From positions 62,001 to 126,000 of the forward strand of contig JAAEAF010001943.1 in NCBI GenBank assembly GCA_011037195.1: 64,000 nt of DNA, written 5' to 3'. This document shows positions 35,856 through 48,084 of the stretch, piece by piece; the first letter of the stretch is position 1; every line of letters begins with the position of its first letter. The notes under the pieces are model-generated. The model was not told the origin of the DNA. It searched no databases and saw only the letters and a program-made list of their open reading frames with translations. The position numbers and the translations under genes are program-made. This DNA comes from Triatoma infestans (taxonomy: Eukaryota > Arthropoda > Insecta > Hemiptera > Reduviidae).

Positions 35856-36386
35856 AAAATCCTTTTATAATAAAAAGTTCCGATTGTTAAAGCCGTGTCT
35901 TCCTGGTAGAACTGAAAACAAAATATTAAGTTTGAACATTCACAGACTAATTTCTTAAAAACCCCTTTTTCGGACTTAGGGGACCTCAAAACAAGTGGTT
36001 TCCGATGAAAACTCAATTTTGCGAAAGTTGGTTGATACGATCGCAATGCATCATCCTCTTTAAAGCAGCAAGAGAGAGAGTAAACAAGTAATCTATGACC
36101 ATTCACATGACTTTCACTTGACATTTACCTACATAGCCATAATGGACAAATTTGTCTTCAAACCTATAATACTTACTACATGTTTAGTTGTTTTCAATGT
36201 TATATATGGAGCGAGCGAATCTAAACTTAATAAAACGGGAATTTTTTGAAGAAAGCGTAACCTCTCCTTTTCCATAAGACTTTCTTAAATTAACTTTCAG
36301 GGTAAAAGGTTTTCTAACAAAAGTGACAGATCTCTGAATTACTACGCAGCCAGTATAGGAAATTTAATTAAACCCGTCAATTTTTT
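35856..36386. mobile_element. HINE-family debris between two full copies
   Basis: 35940-36090 matches the 5' block inverted (TTCGGACTTAGGGGACCTCA, TACGATCGCAATGCATCATC), followed by a 3'-end-like piece (GACCATTCACATGACTTTC, 36097-36116) and weak module text to about 36370. Confidence 0.55.
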
Positions 36387-37355
36387 ACTTTCTCTTACCC
36401 CTAGTAAGAGCAAGTATTATAATCGTGTCAAGTTTTCGATATCGAGTTTTAACGGGAAATATCCGATTTGAGGTCCCCTGAGTCCAAAAAAATGGTTTTT
36501 ACCAAATGGTCTGTGTGAGTGTGTGTATGTGAACAGCATAGCTCAAAAATGAAAAATCATAGAAAGTTCAAATTTGATATTACGTTTAGGTATCACCATG
36601 GGATCTGACGGTGCGTTATCTGTCAAAATTCCTCAACCGGAAGTACCACTTTACTAGTTGTTTTTTTTACGTTTTGGCGATTTTCTCAAAAATGGTTTCG
36701 ACGATTTTCTTCAAACTTGGTATATCAACTACACATACAAAGAGCTAAAACATTTATTTGAAACCTTTCTCTGGGAAAATTCATTTAAGGGTGGGGTTAG
36801 GTTTCATCTTAACTGCTATTTCAGTTTATTAGACAATTTTGTCATCTAAATAATGTAATTACAGTTAAATATGTTGTTGAAATTCCGAGTTTGAAAAAAA
36901 TCGGACAACCGGAAGTGCGTGTACTTTACTAAATGATTTTTTTCACTTTTTCGCAATTTTCTCATAAATGGTTCCGACGATTTTCTTGAAACTTCATATA
37001 TAAACTAAACATACAAAGATCTACAACTTTTATTTAAAATATTTCTCTGGGAAAATTCATTTAAGGCACTTTTGGAAGAGGGGTGGGGTTATGTTTTTTC
37101 TCTAAAGTGCTATCATAGTTGATTATACAATTCTATCATCCAAAGAAAATTAATTAGAAATAAATAAATGGCTAAAATTCCGAGTTTGAAGGAAATCAGT
37201 AAACCGGAAGTGTGGTTTTACTGGACAGTTTTTTTTCAGTTTTCGACAAATTTCATTAAATTTGGCGTACAAACTATAAAATTTATCAATTATAATTTTG
37301 AGAACTGGAGTAAGAGAAAGTTGTGTGAGTGTTTCACACCAGATTTTTTTTTTTA
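36387..37355 (+). mobile_element. Helentron-like (HINE) element, full-length copy C
   Basis: 5' end ACTTTCTCTTACCCCTAGTA, AGTATTATAATCGTGTCAAG, short GT tract (36511-36528), GAACAGCATAGCTCAAAAAT, modules at CCGGAAGT (36639, 36909, 37204), 3' end GGAGTAAGAGAAAGTTGTGT with GAGTGTTTCACACCAGATT. Very close to copy A, and one of the best family references here. Confidence 0.8.
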
Positions 37356-37555
37356 TGGAGAAAATAAAAGAAAACTAAAAAGAAAAAACTGTTCAGTAAT
37401 ATAGCACGTCCGGATAATTGATTTTCTTCAAACCCGGAATTCTGGCTTCACCTTTAATGCTAATTAATGTTTTATAGATGATATAATTATATAATAAATT
37501 CAAATAGTACTTTAGAAGAAAGGTAAAGTCCATTTCTCCCTCCCACAAAACCGAC
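37356..37555 (-). mobile_element. HINE module, interrupted by a LINE insertion
   Basis: Reverse-oriented module (GCACGTCCGGATAATTGATT, CAAACCCGGAATTCTGG, TTTCTCCCTCCCACAAAACC) that stops at the T tract starting near 37557. The matching continuation (GAAAATATTTCAAATAAAGA) resumes at about 38538. Confidence 0.6.
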
Positions 37556-37556
37556 T

Positions 37557-38525
37557 TTTTTTTTTCTTCTTCTTCTTCTTGACTTCCTGTCTGTGCAGAT
37601 TAGCCAGATTCTCTGTCTAGGTTTCTTGCGGCTTTCATTCGCGTTTTAGCTGCGGCTGGTGGTAAGGTGTTGTTGCTGATGGTAACTGCATATTGTTCCA
37701 CTCATACTATTTCCTTTTTAATTTCATAGTGTGATTTTGTTTTTGTTTATAAAATTGAAAATAGCCAAATATAATCCGTGGTTTGGTTTTTGAGGATGGT
37801 ATGGAGATTGGCAGGTAGCGTACATTTTGCATTGATGATAGCCTTCCATAGTTTTTATCGCCATCTTCTTGGTGATTACCACATTCGAGAATCAGGTGGT
37901 TGGCGTCGATGATTGATTCAGACACGGACATGAGCATATTGGGTTGACTGAGATTCCTATACGAGATTGATGATGAGGAGAGAAGTTATGGTTGAAACAA
38001 AGTCTGGTCATGGTTGTAAAGAAACTTCTACATTCTGGTAAGTCAGTGAACCAAGGTTTTTTTTATTTTGAGATTGTTGGCTATTGGGAGATATAAAATT
38101 TACCTTTGAGGTATTTTGATTTCTCGTTTACTCAATGGACCATTTTCTGTAATACTTGCGCTTGGAGTAATTCTTTATATCTGAGGGTAATAACTTTTCA
38201 AAGTTCAGATCCTCTACATTTATTGCCTCCTTCGCTTCCGAGTCAGCAATTTCATTGCCAGATATCCCTGAGTGACCCTTAGTCCATACCAACAGTACAG
38301 TTTTTCCCTTAAGACCCGGTTCTCTTAAAGGAGATGAAACAGTTTCGAGAACAATGAAGTCAGCGTTATACCCGGGGGTTTCTTAATTTGGTAACCATAC
38401 TTTTGCTGTTGTAAAGAGTGGACCACTGTTTGTGCATCTATCCAACAAACAAGATTTGCGCATTTGTTTATGGCAGTTAGTTTGGCTGTGAAAATTGAGG
38501 CATTACGGTTTAACCTGTATAGCCT
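37557..38525 (-). pseudogene. LINE RNase H region inserted in a HINE copy
   Basis: The T tract at 37557-37566 is the poly(A) tail of a minus-strand LINE. Reading minus from about 38510: LYRLNRNASIFTAKLTAINK, NLVCWIDAQTVVHSL (second Asp region), VTQGYLAMKLLTRKRRQ (worn HSGISGNEIADSEAKEA), then the C-terminal frame 37937-37707 with ANHLILECGNHQEDG and LPISIPSSKTKP. Frameshifts and stops. The flanking HINE module shows it landed in an existing copy. Confidence 0.75.
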
Positions 38526-38900
38526 TAAACAATGTTGGAAAATATTTCAAATAAAGAGTTGCAGCTCCTTTATGAGATGTACAGGGATTTTATCAATTTT
38601 AAAGAATATTTAATTGGGGTGGATTTTTGAGAAAATCGATAGGCTTTTTTCTAAAAAAAAAAAAAAAAAATCCATTCCTTAAAGTGACTTTTGACCAAAA
38701 TCTCTTATGTCAAGTCCAATGGTGGAACTTATACGAAATATCAAGTTTGCATTTTTTGGAGATTTTTCCGTTCATAAGTGAACGGAGCCCTTGAAACATG
38801 TATTTCCGGTGAAACTCAATTTTGAAAATTTCGAAACACGATCGGCATACTTCTCTTTCCATAAGCGAATGCAGTAAGGAAATGTACAGATATGCATTTG
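38526..38900 (-). mobile_element. HINE-family continuation after the LINE insertion
   Basis: Reverse-oriented module and 5' block: GAAAATATTTCAAATAAAGA, GATTTTTGAGAAAATCGATA, ATACGAAATATCAAGTTTGC, CATGTATTTCCGGTGAAACT, ACACGATCGGCATACTTCTC. Confidence 0.6.
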
Positions 38901-38934
38901 AATAAAAAATCAGGCCCCTCAATATCAATTTAGC

Positions 38935-39058
38935 TGAGACATTAGACTCCCTTCAAAGTAGAGATCCTCTAGATTTATTGCCTTCTTCGCTTTGAAGTCT
39001 GCAATTTCATTGCAGATATCCCTGAGTGACCCTTAATGCATACCAACTGTACAGTTGG
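38935..39058 (-). repeat. Partial duplicate of the neighbouring LINE RNase H segment
   Basis: Repeats 38200-38310 with few changes (CAGATATCCCTGAGTGACCC in both, and CATACCAAC.GTACAGTT). Either a second fragment of the same LINE or a local duplication. Confidence 0.7.
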
Positions 39059-39289
39059 TACTAATCAGAAATATACTATCCCACCATAAAATTCACCTGG
39101 GGGGGGGGGTAATGGAAATAAACCATATTTTCGTATTAAAAACTCCAACTTTTTATGCTTTAAAATTAAATCTTTCATCTGCCTGGATAATAATAATTAT
39201 AATAATAATAATCTTTATTTATATTCATTTCTACATACACTTGTATGAACCAGACATGTCAATACATTAAACAATCTAATAACAACTTT

Positions 39290-40140
39290 TTTACATCGTG
39301 AGGATTTTATTATTTTTAAAATGCAACCGGCAGCTTTCGTTGGGTCTTGCTTTAACCATAGCACGAATAGCTCTTTTTTGGATGCGGAAAATTTTTGATG
39401 TACATGGGCTGTTTCCCCAAAACATTATCCCATAGGAAGCCGTTGATTGGAATTTTCCAAAAATATCCTACTTTCAAGGCCTCGAGATTGAGGATTAGAG
39501 TTAATTTTTTCAAGAGAAATACTATGGTCGAAAGTTTAGGAGCCAGTGAACCTATATGTTCTTTCCAGCGCAGATCTACAGAATTGTGGAGCCCAAGAAG
39601 ATTATGCTGCCACATTCAGTCTTAACTAAAGGAGAGTACCCTTTTCCACCTGGAGCAACTTAGTGGCACAGACCAACCGTCTTGAAATTATTTATTTTAA
39701 TGCATTTATCTTTGGACCATCTAAATATTTCATCTACTCCAATATTGGCACAATTCACAACGTCATCCTCGATTCCTCCAGTGAATACTGTGCTGATATC
39801 ATCTGCATACTGCATTAACTTGCACTCCTACTATTTCTGGTTGCATGATTGACCTCTATAATAAATAAGAGTGACTCCAACTTAGAGCCTTGTCCTACAC
39901 CACCAGGAAATAACAGGGTCCGAGATTGAAATTCTCTTTGGATATTGCGTTCATCAGAAGATCTTAATGTGACAACTTGTTTCCTATTGCCCAGATATGA
40001 TGATAATAATTTATATCACAACCTTCACTCGGTAGTTTCTTCCTACATGGTTAAAACCATCATTTTGTATTCGTTGCAAAGAATAATAGTAGAATTTCGA
40101 CTGGTAACTCAGAAAGAAAGGATATGGGTGGAATTTCCCA
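39290..40140 (-). pseudogene. LINE reverse transcriptase remnant with YADD box
   Basis: Reading minus: GVGQGSKLESLLFIIEVNHA (RT block 4; about 39910-39850), LMQYADDISTVFTG (catalytic YADD; about 39820-39775), a short gap, then 39615-39352 with LRWKEHIGSLAPKLSTIVFL and the post-RT WG/IQKRAIRA-like segment. This is the palm and thumb of a LINE RT, with several stops. The RNase H fragments at 37557-38525 could belong to a related element, but the pieces are not contiguous. Confidence 0.85.
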
Positions 40141-40555
40141 TTGTTTGATTTTAAAGTTCACCGTAATCAGCCGTAATTTTGCAGTCTCTAATCATATTAG
40201 GATTTTGTATAATATAGCCATGAGAACTAGCCGACTAGCAGGCATCCCTGCAACTTCTGCACAATTTCTTGGTTTACTTGCTGGTGTGTCTGGAGACTGC
40301 AATCTTCTTATGGTTCGCTATTATATTGGGGTGAATTATAAAAAAATGATCGATTTTGTTTACTTGCACTTTATCCTCTACAGAAAAAAAAGAGTGTTCA
40401 TATTTTGTTGAACTTTATCATATTCTTATTTTGCATAAACAAATAGAGAATGAATTTATAAACAAAGTTACCCTGAATCGCTTTTAGTTTTGTCGTAGCA
40501 TTTTTTTTTTTTAAACAAGATGACGTTAAAATTTGAAATATTAGTAATATTATGC
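40141..40555. other. Unassigned intron sequence
   Basis: No recognised repeat or coding signal. Confidence 0.4.
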
Positions 40556-40559
40556 CCTT

Positions 40560-41618
40560 ATTAGAAAAGCAATTTTTTCAGCCGCCGAAACTAATCGTTT
40601 ATGCGGTAATTTGAAGAGGAGGATGCTCTTTTTGAACGGACAGCGTGTAGGTGGTGTCAGAAATTTAATACCGTTGACATTAGTCTTGAGAGGATAGCCG
40701 GTTCGGGGCGAAAGTCATCATTCGGTGAAGAAGCTCTGCGGGGTTAGTGGAAGCTGACCCGACCAAAAGTACTCGAGTTGGCAGCTGAACTCAAGGTATC
40801 CAAGTCCACTGTAAATCGTGGGCTGCATAAGTTGGGGAAAGTGTATCGTTCAGGTAGAGTGGTTCCCCATGGGTTGACCCCTGAACAAGCTCAGCGGCGA
40901 GTAAAAATTTGTCAAAATCTTTGGAAAATCTAAATGACCATCGGTTCATCAAAAGGATTGTCTCTTGAGATGAAAAATGGATATATTAGAGAAACCCTAA
41001 GTCCAAGAAACAAGGTTACACAGCAAGCAGCTTGCTCTACCTGTCGCTAAACAGGGTCTATTGAAAAAAAAAACAAAGCTTTCTGTTTTTTGGAATTATG
41101 AAGGCGTAATTCATTATGAGTTCATGCATGTCAGTCTATTGATTCGGAACTTTATAGCGAGCAGTTAGAAAGAATGTACGTTGTTTTGGCCCAACGTTAC
41201 CCAGGGTTAGTTAACAGAAATAAAGTTTTGTTTCAATAGGATAACGCTCGGACCACACACTTCTCGTTACACCAAACAAAAAATTTCAGAATTACAAGGG
41301 ATTGAGCTTCTCCCCCACTCAGCTTATAATTCGGACCTAGCACCTTCCAATTACCGGGCGCTTCCGGTAATTGGCGCACTATCTTCAAGGAAAAACCTTT
41401 AATTCTCTGGATGAGATTCAAAATCGAATTGCGGAATTCTTCCGTTTAAAACCCAAAGAGTGGTATTGCGAAGGAATTCGGCAGCTAGCCTCGAGATGGA
41501 AACAAACCATAGAACACAACGGTGTATACTTTGAATATTAAAATAAATTGTTAAATAAAATAAAATTGTTTTTAAATTTGCAAGAAAAACGGTCATTTTT
41601 TTTATGACTCACCCATAT
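40560..41618 (+). mobile_element. mariner-family transposon remnant (D,D34D type)
   Basis: Phrases in order: LAAELKVSKSTVNRGLHKLG (helix-turn-helix; about 40772-40835), DEKWIY (first Asp, preceded by a stop; about 40967-40985), LPVAKQGL, FWNYEGVIHYE, SELYSEQLERMYVVLAQRYP (41145-41205), DNARTTH (second Asp; about 41242), YNSDLAPSNY (third Asp; about 41325-41355) and IEHNGVYFEY-like text at the end. The right end GACTCACCCATA (to about 41618) is followed by TA. The left end is eroded. A GCGCTTCCGGTAATTGGCGC stretch replaces the normal HLFRSLAHY codons. Inactive. Confidence 0.85.
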
Positions 41619-41619
41619 A

Positions 41620-42345
41620 GTATTTAGAATTTCTAAATAATTCCTAATATTGCAAATCTTATTAAAAACTTTGTTGTTATATAAAGAACGATATTACTTT
41701 GTGTTTATAAACATTTGTCAAATCAATTTTGAATTTAAATAGGACATTGCTTCTGGTTTTACATTTTTATTCCAAAAATATATAATTTTAAACAGATTTT
41801 CTTAGAATGTTCTCTTAACCATTAAAATTAAACCATGTATTATTTGACGATCTAAGGTGTACACATTCCTCTATTTCATTATTACTACCCATATCGAAAG
41901 TATATTTTAATGCATGTACCACTTCGCGCAACATTTACTATATCCTTCCTTTCAGCACGGATAATGATGCAAATTAACGCATGAAACTGTTGTATTGTTT
42001 AATTGCTTTTATAATATATTTTTTATTATCATTTTAAATATATATATTAGTTACATTTTCTTTGTAGTTCTCCTTGAGAGATTAATGAGATCTCCCACAA
42101 TACCGCTTTCTTGATCTTTATCTATAGTTTTCTTTGAAGTATCTCTAGATAGTTTTCTGAATTCAATTAACATTTCTTTTTCCTAAACCTATTAACATTC
42201 TTTTAATCAATATTTCACAAAGTTATTCTATTTTATTCTATTGTTACATAATTTTTATTTTGTTTTTACATTAACTGCCATTAATTAAGGTTGTTTCTAC
42301 TTTTAAAAATATTAATTATTCAATTTGTGTCATTTGACTAAATTG
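41620..42345. other. AT-rich intron sequence, nothing recognised
   Basis: No frame or repeat of note. Confidence 0.5.
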
Positions 42346-42349
42346 CATA

Positions 42350-43155
42350 AGTGGAACATCACATGGAAAAGTAAACTCAATATAAACAAAACAAAAACAG
42401 TACATTTTACTCTAAAAAAAATACGGAAGATATACTTGTGAAATATAGTAACGAACCATTATCATTAAGTAACTCAATAAAATATTTAGGGATGCAATTG
42501 TACAAACATATGTAAACACTAAAAGACTTGAACTTAATTTACGTTTCAGGCAGTTATATAGATGACTAAAGACAAGATCCACATTAAACATAAACAACAA
42601 ACTGCTAATTTACAAGACTCTATTGAAACCAATTTGGACATACGGACTTCAGCTTTGGGGAGCGGCTGAACTAACATATTTGAAAAAAATTCAGACATTC
42701 CAATCTTGCACACTGCGGACTATCCTTTCAACTCCTTCCTATGATACAAACGAAACTATACATAAAGACACAAACACTGAAACAGTACAACTGGCAGCAC
42801 ATTGACTGTACACTAAGTATAATGTCAAACTGAACGGTCACATAAATCTTTTTCTTCAACAACATACAAACAACTCTAGTTCCAGAAAGAGATGGCCACA
42901 AGACTTGTTACATCCACCGTAGACAAACTTCATACTGACTGACAGATCTCACTGAAGGACATTATGATTTAGCATAATTACATTTCACATCATAAATAAA
43001 TAAACAAATCGCTCCAACAGGGCCTTCACTGGATGGGATACCTGCACAAGTTGTACACGTCATTTCGTTATCTTTATAGACAACAAAATTATAGGCAGAA
43101 TACATTTTGTATTGGAACTGTATTACAATTAAATAAAAAAAAAAAAAAAATCAAT
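42350..43155 (+). pseudogene. Jockey-like LINE 3' remnant
   Basis: WKSKLNINKTKTVHFTLKK-like text near 42370-42425, YLGMQLYKH near 42485-42512, then 42623-42800 with MKPIWTYGLQLWGAAELTYL and KKIQTFQSCTLRTIL. Order and motifs match the Jockey segment at 31715-32510. The A tract at 43134-43152 is the tail. Confidence 0.8.
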
Positions 43156-45525
43156 TTGTGAATCTATATTTATGTTGGTTATGATTTGATACTTAAATAT
43201 GTACATATAAAAGCCCACCTTAACTATGGGTTTTAATATTTATGGCGGGTGTCCTAATCATTTTGACCATGTTAAAACCATAATAAATGAGTTCTTATTT
43301 ATAACAAGGTGAATAAATCAAATAGCTGCTAGCAATGTCAGTCCAGTAATCATCATAAAGGTCATTAAACCATTAAGAATGAAGCCTAATGAAGCAATAA
43401 TTTCATTTCTAATTGAGAAAGTCCATCCATCTAAATATAAATTTATTGTGTGCAATGTCATGCATTCGTATATTAAGGATAGTATTAAAGTTGGAAGTTA
43501 TATATTTTTAGATGAAACATTGCTTCATCCATTTACTTAGTGAAGCATCAAGGAAACATAGAAACAAACACTGAGGGACATTGGACTAGAAGGTTTCGAA
43601 AGTCTATCTGTCTATACTGAAATTATGAAGTATCGCATTCCATTGAATGTAATTATTTATTTTGAGGAAAACTATCTTCAACAATTATCTTTAAATATGA
43701 AACATTATTACATATTTTCACTTTTGACTACTGGAACATATTTGCTAAAAAAAAAAAAAATTTTTTAAGGCTTCTGAAGGGACCTGCAAGTTCAATTTTT
43801 CTCTAAAGTGAAACTTCAGTATAATGTCTGGTTGTTAATTATTATAGTATAATCATTCATTAATATTAAGGTTATATATATTAACTTCGAAAATATTATT
43901 TAATATTACCATTAAATATTTAAAATTGCTTGATAGCACAATTAGATATCTTAAAAGCACAAATTACGTGTTAAAACATTCTCTACCAATCTATGTTGTT
44001 CATCCCAACAATTGCATTATGAAGAAGGTTTTATAAAATATGGTAAAAAGCAGTTACTCTAGAATTTATATAAATTAAGGTATTTCCCTTCTAATATTTA
44101 GTTTGTTTACCTCTTAATTATATAATACAAGTACTAAAAAAATAAACAATGAATCTACTAAGTATGTGCTGTATAACAGTGGTTAGTAACTACTGTCCAT
44201 CACATTCTTTATAGTAACATACAGTTGTTTTCTAGTTTAAGTATTGGTAGAGGACCACCATATACTACTTGTCTTGCTACGTGATGTTTCTTTTATTCAC
44301 CTTAAGAGAAAGCAACTATTTTTTTTTGTTTTGTTTAATAAAAATCTTCTGTCGCCATCTATGTTCGGCTTCATTCGTCCTACCATAGTCCAGTTTGAAA
44401 GTGAACTTTAATATCTAAGACACGTAACGAATTGGGTAAAATTGTATCCTGTAAAGGAAAGCTGGACATAAATCATAAATGTGTTGTTTTTTTTTACACT
44501 GAGCAAATAATTAAATAATGCAGAATGAATATTGAAGGAAAGATAACGGAACAAAATATACGTCTCTACTTTGTTGTTACAAACGAAAATCTAATTTAAA
44601 CTTTCTAATCTAATTTGGCAAAATTTCTATAAAATTGTTATGCTTATAAACGTTTAATTGGACTTGCCAAAAAGTACAACTTGTTGTAATGGGTTCAGAT
44701 ATTGGATGTTCTGATCCCACCGCTGCCACCGATGAATAGTTGTTATTCGGAATATGAATTACGAATTTACAAAAATAGATATATGTATATTTTAACAATA
44801 ATTTAAACGTTTGAAAAGATAAACTACAATTAATTTAGAATGATTTAAAGTGTAACTAGAATGCACCAACTATAATAATTGATAAATAATATATGTTTAA
44901 ATACTTAGATAGGGACGCGCTCCGATCTAAGAATTATGTCACTGATAGAATCTTGATGTTACGCTGATGAAATACTGAAGAATAATAATCTCTCACTTCC
45001 TGTAGAGATGCCTTATATTGCCATCCCCACACATTGACAAGTCTTGTAATTACGTTTCAGACTCAAACATCTCTTGCCGTGTGTTGACCCTAGGTCTTGA
45101 ATAAGTCGGTGAACCTACTTATGAGGTAGTAATTATCAAAGGGCTGTAGCTAGGTAATCGGTCTTTTGAGTGACTTGTTGACCCTTGTGAAAGCGGTGTG
45201 TCTTTGGCGGGCGGTCCTTTAACCGCGACTGGCTGGCACCACTAGTTATAATTTTTATAATTAAAAATTATATATTTCTGTTATCACTCCTTCTTGTTAT
45301 CACATTACATTGTTAAAAGATGACATGAAAAGGCTTGCTAAAAGACGTTTTAGTTAGAGTAAAAGGCGATAGGATGATATGATATGGTAGATGAGGTGTA
45401 TATGATTTGTATGGTAGAGTATTCGGTCACAATTAACAAAGCTCCAGCTTAGGAGCTCCAGTAAGGTTTAATTTTAAACCTAAACTGACACTATATAAAA
45501 ATGATATGTCTTTATTTCTACAGTC
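43156..45525. other. Intron sequence without assignable elements
   Basis: Mostly AT-rich. 44905-45240 is GC-richer (for example GCGGGCGGTCCTTTAACCGC) and may be a worn mobile element, but no family could be named. Confidence 0.4.
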
Positions 45526-45529
45526 AACA

Positions 45530-45963
45530 TTTCAAGCTTAAAGAAACTTAAAAACCAATTCTGGAAAGTCCAACGACCGGTTAATCGATTTTCTTCAAGC
45601 CTAGAACTTTAGCAATACTTTTATATTCTATAAGTGATAGAACCATACATAGCACTCAAATTGTATGTTGTCTCACCACCCTCAGAACCCCCAAGAATCA
45701 ATATTCCCCGAAAAAAATTTCAAATAGCAGTGATATGCAACTTATATTATAGACAATGTTTATAGAAAATCGAGCCGTAGTCGAGAAAATTGCAGAAAAC
45801 AAAAAAAAAATTCAGTATATCATATCTTTCGGTTGATGGATGGATTTTGACGGGAAACTTTCTTACAAATGGCGCGGTGATACTCATCTGGCCATTACCT
45901 TATAAACAAACATCTCATTGTGATTGGTATTCTTTTCTGTTATTTATGAGTTAAGGTAGTAAG
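45530..45963 (-). mobile_element. HINE-family module fragment
   Basis: Reverse-oriented module text (AACGACCGGTTAATCGATTT, TTCTTCAAGCCTAGAACTTT, GAAAATTGCAGAAAAC), interrupted by the LINE insertion that begins at 45974. Confidence 0.55.
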
Positions 45964-46589
45964 CAAAGTTTAAGCTACAACCCCGCTTCTAGGGCCGGAA
46001 CCTTTTTGTGCGGTTAGCGACCAGTTTCTGTTGGAAGAACTTAGGAAGGAAGAGGAGACGAGGAGTTCTCAACTCTGGTAATCCCTCCTCGGTTTGCGGC
46101 AGGCCAAGATCTGTTCGGGAAATTATAACCGACGGTGAAAGGGGGGCCTGCATTGGATTGAGCAAGAACAAGCTCCGCGTTCTTACGGGTTTCCTCACGG
46201 GGCATTGCCGACTTAGAGGACACCTGGTGAAGCTGGGTTTGGAAAGTGGATAGCTCATGCAGATTGTGTGGGGAGCTGGAGGAAACTCCATTACCTCTCC
46301 TAACAGACTGCGAGGCTGCCACTCAAGAGAAGGTTCAAGAACCTGGGTAGCTACCAGGTGGAGGAGGGGAATATACCCTCTCTAGAGCCTGTCAGGATAC
46401 TGGGATTTCTCAGGGGTCTCAGACACTGATGGAGGTTTTATGGAACGGATGTTCAGCTGGGACATATCTGTTCGGTGCTGTGGGCAAACCTGCGGCACCC
46501 AGGGGGCATAGCACAATAGACCGGAAAAGGTCGCAGTGCATTGGGCCCCCCGCTTCAACAAAACAAAAACAAAAAAAAACAAAGTTTAA
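45964..46589 (+). mobile_element. 5'-truncated LINE insertion with target-site duplication
   Basis: The direct repeats CAAAGTTTAA at 45964-45973 and 46580-46589 flank the insertion, and an A-rich tail precedes the second. The interior encodes the LINE C-terminus: RSVREIITDGERGACIGLSK (about 46110-46168), LRVLTGFLTGHCRLRGHLVK, then in another frame CRLCGELEETPLPLLTDCEA (about 46260-46320) and GNIPSLEPVRILGFLRGL. The CxxC...H...C tail is typical of R1/Jockey-type ORF2. Only one or two frame breaks and an intact duplication suggest a fairly young event. Confidence 0.85.
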
Positions 46590-47110
46590 AGTAAATCATT
46601 GGAACCATTTTCAAGCAAATCACGAAAATTGAGGGGGAAAAAAACACATTCATTAAAGTAACCACCATCCAGTTGATGGCTTTTGCTTGAAACCTTCGTT
46701 CGTGTAAATGATGTGGTAATATTTTTAGATGGAATACCAAGTTTGAGCTTCGTACGATTTTTTTTATTTTTGAGATATTTTGTTACGACACAACAGACAT
46801 ACATACAGATATTCCCTAAAAACTTTTTTTTTTCGTAATCAGGAAACCTCAAGACATGTATTTCCGGTGAACACTCAATTTTCTAATTTATTTTTATATT
46901 TTTCTGGAAAAATTTAATTTAGGGTGGTTTTTTGGGTGAACTGGAGACATTAGGCTGCATCAGTAGAATATACGGTTCTACGATCTGGTGAAAGTTTAAT
47001 TTAACTTGAACACTAAGTAAAATTCGTGCGTTTAAGAATTTTTTTTTATTAGAACTGTGAATTACGGGAAGAGAAAGTCATGTGATTGTTTCACACCAAT
47101 TTCTGCTTCA
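46590..47110. mobile_element. HINE-family fragments after the LINE insertion
   Basis: 46590-46885 is reverse-oriented (CACGAAAATTGAGGGGG, GGAATACCAAGTTTGAGC, AACCTCAAGACATGTATTTC). 46890-47105 is forward and ends GGGAAGAGAAAGTCATGTGA then TTGTTTCACACC, the family 3' hairpin. Two diverged pieces are joined. Confidence 0.55.
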
Positions 47111-47481
47111 CAATATTATATTATTAAATTAAAACATTGCAGTTTATACTAAAGGAATCAAGATATTTTTCCCCTCAAAATTATCCAATACCGGTTTATC
47201 TTTCCTAGTAATATCAAGTGAAGGTCGTGAAAGTTCATCGTAACTAACTATCGATGTCCTAACTATCAATATCCTTCCAGTCTTCTCATCTAGATAACTA
47301 TAATTACAATTTTCTTTTCCAAATAATCGTTCCTAAAAATTTATGTACTTTTTTGTATATTATTACTTTTTTTTTCATTTTTTTAAATTAAAACCATATA
47401 TCTTTTAAGTTAGGTATCTTGTCATGTTTCTATATGATTCTTTTTACTAACGAAACAATGATCAATAAAAATTAAAAAAAA

Positions 47482-48053
47482 AATTATAATGAGATGTTTG
47501 TACGGCAATGGCCAGAGGAGTTTTTAAAGAAAAAAAAAATTCTTTCTTGCTCTACGTTTCGCGTACCATTGGTGCCCCTTCTTCAGGAGCTCTGTAAAAA
47601 TTTATTTTTAAAAATTGCCACGCCTCATTACAAACATTTTTCTTTCCCTTCCATCCTTTAACAGTTTTTTTAAATTGAAAAAAAAAAAATACTCTCTCTT
47701 CATTTCAGTCTCAACGTTTTCTCAACGTTCATTCATCTCCTACCCTAAAGGTATCCTTCATCTGTCTTATTTTATCTTATTGTTAATATCATTTTATTTA
47801 AGTTACTGTCACTTCTGTTTTATAATTTCTTGTGTTAATATTTCTTTAATTTAAATGTTTTCTTTCTTCTTTTTTTTTTTGTTATAAATCTATGCAATTT
47901 TTACAACTACTATAATTGTACAATAACGTATTTTCACCAATAAATTTTTACAGAGCTCCTGAAGAAGGGTGACAATGGTACCCGAAACGTAGAGCAAGGA
48001 AGAATTTATTTAACTCCTTTGGTCATTGCCATAAAAACATTTCATTGTAATTT
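47482..48053. repeat. Foldback with long loop and GAAACGTAGAGC core
   Basis: The arms 47482-47606 and 47939-48053 are inverted copies (GCAATGGCCAGAGGAG / its complement, TTGCTCTACGTTTCG / CGAAACGTAGAGCAA, TTCTTCAGGAGCTCTGTAAA / complement). On plus the right arm reads CTGAAGA (47959-47965), A, GGGT (47967-47970), loop, ACCC (47980-47983), GAAAC (47984-47988). The 332-base interior is T-rich with no protein signal. Confidence 0.8.
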
Positions 48054-48084
48054 CAAGGCCTGACAAAATTTGAATACCATTTAA

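Noticed and set aside
46041..46322. Minus-strand frames opposite the LINE at 45974-46579
   Set aside because: The plus strand carries the conserved LINE C-terminal motifs, the poly(A) tail and the target duplication, so the minus frames are shadows.
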